Shown: positions 9,125-17,931 of the stretch, piece after piece
How the letters are laid out: each line of letters begins with the position of its first letter
How positions within the stretch are numbered: the stretch's first letter is position 1
Notes under the pieces: generated by a model
What the model was told of the DNA's origin: nothing
Database searches by the model: none
Seen by the model: only the letters and a program-made list of their open reading frames with translations
Translations under genes and position numbers: made by a program
Source of the DNA: Magnetococcales bacterium
Lineage (GTDB): Bacteria; Pseudomonadota; Magnetococcia; Magnetococcales; JADFZT01
Direction: 5' to 3'
NCBI GenBank assembly: GCA_015232395.1
Contig: JADFZT010000032.1
Coordinates: 1-49,823 of the forward strand
DNA length: 49,823 bases

Positions 9125-12100
9125 ATGAATCAAGTTGGCAGGAAGAGTAGCAAAGGTTGGATCCCGAAGGGCGTTTTGGGGCTGTTGGCGGGCTTTTCCC
9201 TGATCGCCAGCGCCCAGGCCGAAACCTTCGACGATGTGTCGAGTGATCGCTGGGGGTATGAATATATTGAAACCCTGGCTGAAAATGCCATCACCAGCGG
9301 CTGTGACAGCTCCAACTATTGCCCGGACAGTGATCTGCAACGGGCGGAGATGGCGATTTTTCTGCTGCGGGCGCAATATGGCTCGGACTATTCTCCTGAT
9401 ACTGCCACCGGCAGTGAATTTGACGATGTCTCTTCAAGTTTTTGGGCGGCCAGCTATGTGGAGCGGCTGGCGGAACTGGGTATCACCGCTGGTTGTGACG
9501 ACAGCAACTTTTGCCCCAGCCGGGACATCACCCGCTCGGAGATGGCGATCTTTCTGCTGCGCACCAAATATGGCTCGGATTATTCCCCCCCCACAGCCAC
9601 CGGGACTGTTTTTGGGGATATCTCTTCGGACTATTGGGCGGCTTCATTTATCGAGCAGCTGGAGACCGAAGGGTGGGCGGACGACACCCTGGATACCACC
9701 CGGGAGTGCGACGACGGTGATTTTTGCCCCAGCCTCACCATCAACCGCGCTGAAATGGCGGTTTTTTTGGTTCGGGTCTTTGAGCTGACCGGCAGCAGTG
9801 ATACCGGCTCCGGCTCCGATGTTGAATTCAGCGCCTCCCCCACTTCCGCCGCCATGGCTGCGGATGGCACCTCCCAGCAGGCGTTTGTCCTCTCCGGTGG
9901 TGACGAGGACCGCACCTACACCTTCACAGTTGCCAATTCCGGCGGTGGTTTTGCTTCCACCGACAACAGCACCGACACCATCACCTATACCGCCGGTTCC
10001 AGCAGCCAGACCAGCGACATTCTCACCGTCACCTGGATCGATGATCAGAATGCCACCGGCACCGTTTCCATTCCCATCTATCTGGGTGAGGAGGCGGGAG
10101 CGGGCAGTGGCAACTCCGTGATCTATGTCGATGACTCCGCCACCGGCAACAACAGCGGTGTCGCCTGGGCCCACGCTTTTACCGACCTCTCCGATGCCTT
10201 GGACAGCGCCTCATCCGGTGATCAAATCTGGGTGGCAGCGGGTACTTATACCCCGTCCAGCATTCCTTCCACCGTTCCGGATGAGGGGACGGGCAGTCGT
10301 TACTACGCCTTTGAGATGAAGGAGGGGGTTTCCATTTATGGTGGTTTTGCTGGCAGCGAAATTTCCCGGGAGGCCCGGGATTGGGAGGCCAATGAGACCA
10401 TTTTGAGTGGGGATCTGGGTACCCTGGATGACACCAGCGACAATGCCCATCATGTGGTTTACGGTGCCACGGATGCCCTGCTTGATGGCTTCATCATTGA
10501 GGATGGCTACGCGATCCTGGAGGATGGCGAAGTGAGTGTGGGCGGCCCGGAAGAGATTTTCGGGCTCAGTTCCGATGAGTATACCCTGCTGCGCATCCTG
10601 AATGGGGTCTGGAGCGTCGCCGGTGGCGGCATGCTCAACATCCAGGTGGATCCCACGGTCCGCAACGCCACCTTCCGCAACAACACCGCTCAGAAGGGCG
10701 GGGCAGCCTACAACATGGTGCGGGATGTCTATCCCGACACACCTGGTGATGACCTTCAAGCACCGCGTTTTGAAAACGTCCTCTGGGAGGATAACTATGG
10801 CACAACCCGGGGTGGCGCCATCAACAACGACTTCAACACCGACAGCGTTCATGTCAACAACATTTTCCGTGGCAACGAATGTCCGGCCAAGGGTGGGGCG
10901 ATCTACTCGGATGCAGGCAACCAACCCGAGATCGTCAACTCCCTCTTCTACGACAACGACTCTGAGCGGGGGGGCGGGATTGTCAACGACGGCACCACCT
11001 CCAGCAAGATGATCTACGTCACCATCGCCGAAAACAATTCCGACGATATCGGTGCCGCTCTCTATCAGGGAACCTATTCCGCCGGGGGATCCACCAACGA
11101 TCCCCAAGCGGTGGAGAGCTTGATTCTCGGCAACACCACCGGCTCCTCGCCATCCTCCATCAGCAACTGGCACGATGATGCGGTGATCAACACCGACTCC
11201 ATCATCGAAGAGACCGATGGCACCTACACCCTGACCGAGGTGTTTAACGATCCGGACAACGACGATTATGAGCCCATCGGCGACTATGCCGACAAGGGAT
11301 GGAGCTTTACCCGGGTGGTGGATGGGGCTTTCGATACGCTGGATAACTTGACCAGCCGCGAATCCTCTGTCGATGCCGGTAACGATGCTTTTGACTCCTT
11401 ATATCCCACCTTTGCGCCGGAGGCTGGGCCGAATGATTCAGCGGTGCTCCATGTAGACGCGGGTGTCTCTGCCAGTGGCGATGGCTCCAGTTGGGATTCT
11501 GCCTACCAGGGGCTGGATGAAGCGTTGGAAAATGCCCGGGAAGGTCAGGAGATCTGGGTGGCTGAGGGAACCTATAAACCCACCAGCGACAGCGACCGTT
11601 CCGCCGCATTTGTGATGTTGGAGGATATCAACGTCTATGGTGGTTTCTGCGGCACCGAGAGCAGCACCGATGAGCGGGGCGACAGCTGTCCGTCCGTGCT
11701 CTCCGGTGATATCGGCACCGAGGATGACAGCAGCGACAACTCCTACCATGTGGTGGTGGCTGCTCCTTCGGGTACATTGGATGGTTTCACCATTGAGGAG
11801 GGTAAAGCTGACGGTGACTATTGGCACGCCAGAGGGGCCGGGATGTTGGTCTATTTTGGCAGCTCGCCCACCTTGAACGACATCACCTTCCAGAACAACG
11901 AAGCCATCGAAGGGGCCGGGCTCGCCGCTTATGACGATGCCATGCCGACTTTGACCGACGTTGTTTTTATCGACAACACCGCTGAACGGGCGGGTGGGGC
12001 GCTCCTTCGGGATGGTTCAAATGCGACGCTTACCAACGTTACCTTCACCGATAACACCGCCACCGACCGGGGTGGGGCGCTCTATATCGACTATGGCGCA

Positions 12101-12535
12101 AGTCCCACGGTGACCTCCTCCACCTTCACCGGCAATGTCAGTACGGGCAATGGCGGCGCAGTCTATATCGACGACAACGCCTCCCAGGTGGGGAGCACTT
12201 CCCCTTCCTTTGATAGTTGCACCTTCAGCAACAACGTCACCTCCATCCGGGGCGGAGCCATGGCGGTTTATAACGAAGTGACCGAAGTGACCCTTGTCGA
12301 CTCCACCTTCACCGGCAACCAAGCGGTCTCCGGCGGTGGCGCGATCTCCATGGACTATTCCGCGACGCTCTACTACGAAAACAACACCTTCACCTCCAAC
12401 ACCTCTACGACAGGTGAGGCGGATGTGGATGTGAGTGATGATTCCACCTACGCCGAATCCGGTTCTGAAGGGACCGGTGATGGGCCTCCGGATGGCGAAG
12501 GGCCTCCGGATGGTGAGCCGCCCACCAAATCATAA
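9125..12535 (+). CDS. Exported SLH plus tandem Pmp-like beta-helix surface protein
   Basis: The protein has 1136 residues. A signal peptide ends near ASAQA/ET (residue 32). Three S-layer-homology repeats follow (about 33-215), each with a Cys pair (TSGCDSSNYCP, TAGCDDSNFCP, RECDDGDFCP). Next come a beta-rich, Ig-like linker (225-325) and two parallel beta-helix modules starting near 331 (VIYVDDSATG) and 773 (VLHVDAGVSA). The helix modules contain recurring short motifs of the polymorphic outer-membrane protein type (TFRNNTA, GGAIY, FTDNTATDRGGAL). The C-terminal tail is acidic and Gly/Pro rich. The ATG at 9125 has GGGGAGG just upstream; an open extension back to 8990 lacks such a signal and would bury the signal peptide. 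It is probably surface-anchored and adhesive or structural. No catalytic residues are recognised. The closest relatives are the genes that follow. Confidence 0.85.
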   Translation: MNQVGRKSSKGWIPKGVLGLLAGFSLIASAQAETFDDVSSDRWGYEYIETLAENAITSGCDSSNYCPDSDLQRAEMAIFLLRAQYGSDYSPDTATGSEFDDVSSSFWAASYVERLAELGITAGCDDSNFCPSRDITRSEMAIFLLRTKYGSDYSPPTATGTVFGDISSDYWAASFIEQLETEGWADDTLDTTRECDDGDFCPSLTINRAEMAVFLVRVFELTGSSDTGSGSDVEFSASPTSAAMAADGTSQQAFVLSGGDEDRTYTFTVANSGGGFASTDNSTDTITYTAGSSSQTSDILTVTWIDDQNATGTVSIPIYLGEEAGAGSGNSVIYVDDSATGNNSGVAWAHAFTDLSDALDSASSGDQIWVAAGTYTPSSIPSTVPDEGTGSRYYAFEMKEGVSIYGGFAGSEISREARDWEANETILSGDLGTLDDTSDNAHHVVYGATDALLDGFIIEDGYAILEDGEVSVGGPEEIFGLSSDEYTLLRILNGVWSVAGGGMLNIQVDPTVRNATFRNNTAQKGGAAYNMVRDVYPDTPGDDLQAPRFENVLWEDNYGTTRGGAINNDFNTDSVHVNNIFRGNECPAKGGAIYSDAGNQPEIVNSLFYDNDSERGGGIVNDGTTSSKMIYVTIAENNSDDIGAALYQGTYSAGGSTNDPQAVESLILGNTTGSSPSSISNWHDDAVINTDSIIEETDGTYTLTEVFNDPDNDDYEPIGDYADKGWSFTRVVDGAFDTLDNLTSRESSVDAGNDAFDSLYPTFAPEAGPNDSAVLHVDAGVSASGDGSSWDSAYQGLDEALENAREGQEIWVAEGTYKPTSDSDRSAAFVMLEDINVYGGFCGTESSTDERGDSCPSVLSGDIGTEDDSSDNSYHVVVAAPSGTLDGFTIEEGKADGDYWHARGAGMLVYFGSSPTLNDITFQNNEAIEGAGLAAYDDAMPTLTDVVFIDNTAERAGGALLRDGSNATLTNVTFTDNTATDRGGALYIDYGASPTVTSSTFTGNVSTGNGGAVYIDDNASQVGSTSPSFDSCTFSNNVTSIRGGAMAVYNEVTEVTLVDSTFTGNQAVSGGGAISMDYSATLYYENNTFTSNTSTTGEADVDVSDDSTYAESGSEGTGDGPPDGEGPPDGEPPTKS

Positions 12536-12544
12536 ACCCCTCCT

Positions 12545-12587
12545 GGTTGGCTGCGTTGGTTGGATCGGCGCAGCCAGCCAGTTTTTT
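12545..12587 (+). terminator. Rho-independent terminator after the first SLH/beta-helix gene
   Basis: GGTTGGCTGCG (12545-12555) pairs with CGCAGCCAGCC (12569-12579), with 10 of 11 canonical pairs and one G-U. AG and six T follow. It sits just after the stop at 12535, so the next gene probably has its own promoter. Confidence 0.8.
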
Positions 12588-12738
12588 CCCTTGATCGTGA
12601 GTTCCTGGTCATACCGGCCTTTCTGCTAAGCTGAAGAGTATGATCAAAGGCTTTTCAACGATCATCTTGCACACCTGAAATTTTAATTCACTTCAAAATC
12701 AAGGTTTTCCAGAAAAATTGGGTATAGGAGACATGGCG

Positions 12739-14508
12739 ATGAAGATCAGGATCAACAACACCTTTACAGCGTTTCTTCTGGCGGGTGCACTGGTCAGCCT
12801 GGCCAGCGCCAGTGAAACCCACGCGGCACAATATGTCGCTGTCGATACCGGCCAAACCGACTGCTACAGCATGCAGGGGGAAGTGATCACCTGTCGTGCT
12901 GAAGGTGAAATGCTTTATGGTCAAGATGCCCAATACGATACCAATGCCCCCAGCTTTACGCTGACGGATGATGAACTCGTCACCGACAACAATACCGGGC
13001 TCATGTGGCAGAAGGCCCACAACGAAACCAGACTCAACTATGACGCTGCTACCACCGCCTGTAGCGAGTTGGTGTTGGGGGGCTACAGCGATTGGCGGCT
13101 GCCCAACATCAAGGAGTTGATGACCATCGTCGATTTTTCCGGTACGGTTTCTGATAATGATGCGACTGAGCCGGATGATCCCTATGTTTTTGAGGACTAT
13201 TTCGACATCGGTTATGACGAAACCCTGGCGCTGGATGGTACCCACGTCACCCAGATGATGGGGCAAACCTGGTCTTCTACAGCCAGGCCGGACCTCTCCA
13301 CCTATAACTATTTTTACAATTTTCTGGATGGCCACCTGAAGAGCGACTCCAATTCCGATGAACTCGCCACCATGTTCTACCGCTGCGTGCGGGGGGATGA
13401 GATCGGCACGACTGGAGATTATACCGATAACGGCGACGCCACCATCACCGACAACAACACCGGAATGATGTGGCAGGAGTCCAATGGTGAGGAGTCGGAT
13501 GGGGATTATCAGTTTACCTGGGCCAATGCCCTGGATTATTGCGAGAATCTGGAGCTGGCCGGGCACACCGATTGGCGACTGCCCAACGTCAAAACCCTGC
13601 ACACCATCGTCGATTATACCAACGCTGATGAAGCCATCGACACCGACACTTTTATCCATAATGTGGATACCCAGAACACCGGTCCCTTTTTCTGGTCCAG
13701 CACCAACGATGAATATTTTGTCGACTATGCCAACTATATCTGCTTCGGGCCGTGTTGGAACTACACCTTTACCATGGATGTCCACGGTCCCGGGGCGCAA
13801 CGTTCCGAATATCGGCGGGATAACGGCAATCTGCCTGAATCCATGGGCGATCAGGAAGATTTGATCCAGGCCGACAACTATGTCCGCTGTGTCCGGGACG
13901 CCTCAGGGGATGATGCTGGCACCAGCAGTGGGGAAGAGACCTTCGCCGACGTATCAAGTGATCGTTGGGGGTATGAATATATCGAGATACTCGCCGCCAA
14001 CAGCATCACCAGCGGTTGTGACGCGGAAAACTATTGCCCGGAGAATGAACTCCAACGCTCGGAAATGGCTATTTTCCTGCTGCGCTCCAAAAATGGCTCC
14101 AGCTATGTGCCGTCATCGGCTACGGGGACGGTGTTTGACGATGTCTCCGCTGATTATTGGGCTGGAAATTTTGTCGAGGATCTGGCCGATCAGGGGATCA
14201 CCAGCGGCTGTGACGACAGCAACTTTTGTCCAAGCCGGGAGATCACCCGCTCGGAAATGGCGATCTTTCTTCTCCGGACCAAATATGGCTCCGACTATAC
14301 ACCCTCCACGGCGACAGGGACGGTTTATGGCGATATCTCCTCCGACTATTGGGCGGCTTCGTTCATCGAGCAGCTCTATAATGAAGGTTTCGCCACCGAC
14401 ACGCTGGATACCACCCGGGAGTGCGACGAAGGCAACTTTTGCCCCAGCCTCGCCATCAACCGGGCGGAGATGGCCGTCTTTTTGGTAAAGACCTTCGGGC
14501 TTGAATAA
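12739..14508 (+). CDS. Exported protein with two DUF1566 (Lcl C-terminal) domains and C-terminal SLH repeats
   Basis: The protein has 590 residues and a signal peptide (FLLAGALVSLASASETHAA). Two DUF1566-type domains follow, recognised by the paired signatures VTDNNTGLMWQK...GYSDWRLPNIKEL and ITDNNTGMMWQE...GHTDWRLPNVKTL. Three SLH repeats with Cys pairs (about 400-588) close the protein. They match the SLH block of the neighbours, but at the opposite end of the polypeptide. DUF1566 occurs in secreted, often adhesin-associated proteins; its activity is not established. AGGAG at 12726-12730 lies 8 bases before the ATG at 12739. An ATG at 12733 is too close, so 12739 is preferred. The domain swap suggests that the SLH cassette is a mobile surface-anchoring module within this cluster. 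Confidence 0.85.
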   Translation: MKIRINNTFTAFLLAGALVSLASASETHAAQYVAVDTGQTDCYSMQGEVITCRAEGEMLYGQDAQYDTNAPSFTLTDDELVTDNNTGLMWQKAHNETRLNYDAATTACSELVLGGYSDWRLPNIKELMTIVDFSGTVSDNDATEPDDPYVFEDYFDIGYDETLALDGTHVTQMMGQTWSSTARPDLSTYNYFYNFLDGHLKSDSNSDELATMFYRCVRGDEIGTTGDYTDNGDATITDNNTGMMWQESNGEESDGDYQFTWANALDYCENLELAGHTDWRLPNVKTLHTIVDYTNADEAIDTDTFIHNVDTQNTGPFFWSSTNDEYFVDYANYICFGPCWNYTFTMDVHGPGAQRSEYRRDNGNLPESMGDQEDLIQADNYVRCVRDASGDDAGTSSGEETFADVSSDRWGYEYIEILAANSITSGCDAENYCPENELQRSEMAIFLLRSKNGSSYVPSSATGTVFDDVSADYWAGNFVEDLADQGITSGCDDSNFCPSREITRSEMAIFLLRTKYGSDYTPSTATGTVYGDISSDYWAASFIEQLYNEGFATDTLDTTRECDEGNFCPSLAINRAEMAVFLVKTFGLE

Positions 14509-14640
14509 AGGGATTTTAGGGGAAAGAGGGGCTGGGGCAGCCATGACAAAACCGTTTGGTCGAAATGAGATGGATCGTCATTCAAATTTACTTCTTATGA
14601 TCTGGATGTCAGAGATCAAAATAAGAAAAGGGGAAATATC

Positions 14641-16452
14641 ATGAATCGAAAGAGTCATCGGCGCCTCACCGGGGGGATTGCCAAGGGTATTTTAGGGTTG
14701 GCCGCTGGTTTTTCCTTGATGGCCAGCGCCCAGGCGCAAACTTTCACGGATGTCGCCACCGACCGCTGGGGCTATGAATATATCGAGGTTTTGGCTGAAG
14801 CCGCGGTGACCAGCGGTTGCGGTACGGATCTTTATTGTCCGGACAGCGATCTGCAACGGGCGGAGATGGCGATCTTTCTTCTGCGCTCCCTCTATGGTTC
14901 CGACCACGCCCCGGATACCGCCTCCGGTACTGAATTTGACGATGTGTCCAGCAGCTTTTGGGCAGCCAGCTTTGTGGAGGAGTTGAGCGAACTGGGGATT
15001 ACCAGCGGTTGCGACGCCAGCAACTTTTGCCCCAGCCGGGATATCACCCGCTCGGAGATGGCGATCTTTCTGTTGCGCACCAAATATGGCTCGGACTATT
15101 CCCCTCCCAGCGCAACTGGAACGGTGTTTGGCGATATCTCCTCCGACTATTGGGCGGGGGCTTTTATCGAACAGCTGGATACCGAAGGGTGGGCGGATGA
15201 CACTCTGGACACCACCCGGGAGTGTGACGACGGCAATTTTTGTCCCAGCCTGTCGGTCAACCGGGCGGAGATGGCGGTTTTTCTGGTGCGGGTCTTTGAG
15301 TTGGGAGAGGTCTCCGGCGATACCAGCGGCTCTTCCGATCCTCTGGCTGACGGCATCATCGCCGTGGATGAAGATGCTTCGGGATCTGGTGACGGCTCTT
15401 CCTGGGCCGACGCTTACACCTCTCTCTCTGATGCCATCGATGCTGCCAGCAGCGGGGATGAAATCTGGATTGCAGATGGCACCTACTATCCCACCGATGG
15501 CAGCGACCGCAGCGTTTCGTTCAACATGAAGGAGGGGGTCGATATCTACGGGGGGTTCGACGGGGCCGAGTCGAGTCGGGATGAGCAGGACGCTGCCACC
15601 AACATCACCATCCTGAGTGGGGATATCGGTACTTCGGGGGATAGCAGCGACAACAGCTATCACGTGCTGGTGGCTGCGGATGATGCGATCCTGGATGGCG
15701 TTACCGTCTCCGGTGGCAACGCCGATGCTTCGGTCACCGAAGGGGATAGCGACACCAACAGCTGGGAGCCCCTCAACGGCATGGGCGGCGGGATGTACAT
15801 GGAGGATTCCATCTCACCCACCCTGAACAACGTCATCTTCACCGACAATACCGCTCTCGAAGGGGGCGCGATCTACGCCTATGACTATGCCCAGCCCCTG
15901 ATCAGCAACTGCACCTTCAGCGACAACACCGCCGAGCGGGGTGGGGCGATCTTAAGCCGCAAGGGCTCCAATATTTATGTGGAGAACTCGGCCTTCAGTG
16001 GCAACGCCGCTGAATATCGCGGCGGGGCGATCCACCTGGACTACGGTACTGCCACCGATGAGGATGACTATTATCAGTGGGATCTCACCATCACCGGCTC
16101 CAGCTTTAGCGGCAACACCACCAACGGCAACGGCGGGGCGATCTATGCGGACAACACCTCCACCCAGCTGAATGAAACCATGGTCAACATTTCCAGTTCG
16201 ACCTTCACCAGCAACACCGCACAATATTTGGGTGGGGCCATTTCCATCTTCAACAGTGCCCGGATCTCCGCCTCTGACAATACCTTCACCACCAATACGG
16301 CGGAACTGGGGGGTGGGGCGGTTTCTCTGGATTACAATGTGACCAATGCCACTCTGAGCAGCAACACCTACACGAGCAACACCGCCACTTCGGGAGAGGG
16401 CAGCATCGATACCCGCAACGACTCCTCTTATTCCGGGAGCGATGGGATTTGA
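14641..16452 (+). CDS. Exported SLH plus Pmp-like beta-helix surface protein
   Basis: The protein has 603 residues: signal peptide (ILGLAAGFSLMASAQA/QT), three Cys-paired SLH repeats (about 36-220), then a single beta-helix module from about residue 238. The module keeps the marker strings GDEIWIADGTYYP, EGVDIYGGFDGAESS and ILSGDIGTSGDSSDNSYHVL, followed by repeating FTDNTA/GGAIY turns. The SLH part is close to that of the gene at 9125 in both protein and DNA, for example the shared segment encoding EMAIFLLRTKYGSDYSPP. That points to recent duplication or gene conversion. AAAAGGGG precedes the ATG. It is likely exported and surface-anchored. I see no enzymatic motif. Confidence 0.86.
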   Translation: MNRKSHRRLTGGIAKGILGLAAGFSLMASAQAQTFTDVATDRWGYEYIEVLAEAAVTSGCGTDLYCPDSDLQRAEMAIFLLRSLYGSDHAPDTASGTEFDDVSSSFWAASFVEELSELGITSGCDASNFCPSRDITRSEMAIFLLRTKYGSDYSPPSATGTVFGDISSDYWAGAFIEQLDTEGWADDTLDTTRECDDGNFCPSLSVNRAEMAVFLVRVFELGEVSGDTSGSSDPLADGIIAVDEDASGSGDGSSWADAYTSLSDAIDAASSGDEIWIADGTYYPTDGSDRSVSFNMKEGVDIYGGFDGAESSRDEQDAATNITILSGDIGTSGDSSDNSYHVLVAADDAILDGVTVSGGNADASVTEGDSDTNSWEPLNGMGGGMYMEDSISPTLNNVIFTDNTALEGGAIYAYDYAQPLISNCTFSDNTAERGGAILSRKGSNIYVENSAFSGNAAEYRGGAIHLDYGTATDEDDYYQWDLTITGSSFSGNTTNGNGGAIYADNTSTQLNETMVNISSSTFTSNTAQYLGGAISIFNSARISASDNTFTTNTAELGGGAVSLDYNVTNATLSSNTYTSNTATSGEGSIDTRNDSSYSGSDGI

Positions 16453-16570
16453 GGCGATCCAGCTAACGGCAAGGGGGGGCGCAATCAGGTTTTACCCCTC
16501 TTTGGCAATCCAAGGATCGAACCCGGCATTGGCCCTGTACGACAAGATCTATTCAGAGGAGATAGCTCCG

Positions 16571-17911
16571 ATGATCAAGGCAAAATCAAACCACCTTGGG
16601 TGGTTTAAATGTAGTGTGTGGTTGGGGGTGGCGCTTTTTTCCGGCGCAGCCCAGGCCAGCGTGATTTATGTGGATACGGATAACAACTCCGGCACCGAGA
16701 CCGGCACCTCCTGGTCCACCGCCTATACCGAGCTTTCCACGGCTCTCGCCAGCGCTGTCAATGGCGATGAGATTTGGGTGGCCCAGGGAACCTACTATCC
16801 TTCCCAGGATGACGACCGTTCCGATACCTTCCAGATGATCGAGGGGGTCGATATTTATGGCGGCTTCCAGGGCAGCGAAGCGTCGGTGGATGAGCGGGAT
16901 TGGGAAACCTACGAGACCATTCTTTCCGGTGCGATTGGGGAAAGCCGTCAGGCTGACAACTCCTATCACATCTTGAAAGGCGCCAACGACGCCACCATCG
17001 ATGGCTTTTTCGTCGAGTATGCCAACGCCCGGGGCGAGAGTTCTTCCAAAACCACCACCAGCACCACCCAGGCGACCACCGCCAGCACCGTGCTTGAAAG
17101 CGAGGGGCTGACCTATGGCGGGGGCATGCTCAACTTTCAGACTGCGCCCACCGTTAAAAACATGGTGTTCCGCTACAACTGGTCCATGAAGGGGGGGGCT
17201 GTCTATAACATGGCGGCGACCTCCATCCAGTCGGGGGACTATACCGCTCCCAGTTTTTATAACGTCACTTTCCAGGAAAACTATGCCGTCAGCCGGGGGG
17301 GAGGGGTGGCCAACGATCTCTACACCCACCCCTATATGGAGCGGGTCACCTTTATCGACAACTATACCGACGCCAAGGGCGGGGGCATGTATAACGACTG
17401 GGCCTGCTCTCCCACCCTGGTCAACTGCCTCTTTTCCGGTAACGATGCTTTTCGAGCCGGAGCCATGGGCAATGATGGCACCTCGTCACCGGTGATGATC
17501 AACTGCACCATCGCCGACAATACCGCCTATGAGATGGGAGCCGGGCTCTACCAGGGCTCCTTCAACCAGAACGTCAACGCGCCGGTCCTCATCAACTCCA
17601 TTATCTGGAACAACACCCTGGATATCGCCGGTTACGGCAACATCAGCAACTGGCACACCAATGAACCCTTGCTGGTCAACTCCATCGTTGAAAATGGCTA
17701 TTGGGGCGTGGATATGGTGGCCAGTGATGATTCCGGATTCAGCGACTCGGACAACGACGACTATTCCCTGTCGAGCGCCACCTCTCCGGCAGTGGATGGG
17801 GGGGTCTCCAGCTACACCTATGATGGCACCACCTATACCGCCCCCACCGAAGACAGGGATGGCAATCCCCGGGACAGTGTCATTGATATTGGCGCTTACG
17901 AATATCAATAG
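16571..17911 (+). CDS. Exported Pmp-like beta-helix protein without SLH
   Basis: The protein has 446 residues with a signal peptide (CSVWLGVALFSGAAQA/S). The helix module starts directly after cleavage (VIYVDTDNNSG) and keeps GDEIWVAQGTYYP, EGVDIYGGFQGSEAS and ETILSGAIG. It ends RDSVIDIGAYEYQ, the usual end of the right-handed beta-helix, choice-of-anchor type family. Unlike its neighbours it has no SLH block, so it is released or held by another partner. The ATG at 16571 with AGAGGAG upstream is preferred over an in-frame extension to 16442 that overlaps the previous gene and lacks signal-peptide character. It lies 20 bases before the next gene and probably shares its transcript. Confidence 0.83.
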   Translation: MIKAKSNHLGWFKCSVWLGVALFSGAAQASVIYVDTDNNSGTETGTSWSTAYTELSTALASAVNGDEIWVAQGTYYPSQDDDRSDTFQMIEGVDIYGGFQGSEASVDERDWETYETILSGAIGESRQADNSYHILKGANDATIDGFFVEYANARGESSSKTTTSTTQATTASTVLESEGLTYGGGMLNFQTAPTVKNMVFRYNWSMKGGAVYNMAATSIQSGDYTAPSFYNVTFQENYAVSRGGGVANDLYTHPYMERVTFIDNYTDAKGGGMYNDWACSPTLVNCLFSGNDAFRAGAMGNDGTSSPVMINCTIADNTAYEMGAGLYQGSFNQNVNAPVLINSIIWNNTLDIAGYGNISNWHTNEPLLVNSIVENGYWGVDMVASDDSGFSDSDNDDYSLSSATSPAVDGGVSSYTYDGTTYTAPTEDRDGNPRDSVIDIGAYEYQ

Positions 17912-17931
17912 GATCTTTCGGGAGAAACAAC

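Noticed and set aside
10211-11173. Long minus-strand frame opposite the first SLH/beta-helix gene
   Set aside because: It is an antisense shadow caused by biased codon use. The plus strand has signal peptide, domains and ribosome site.
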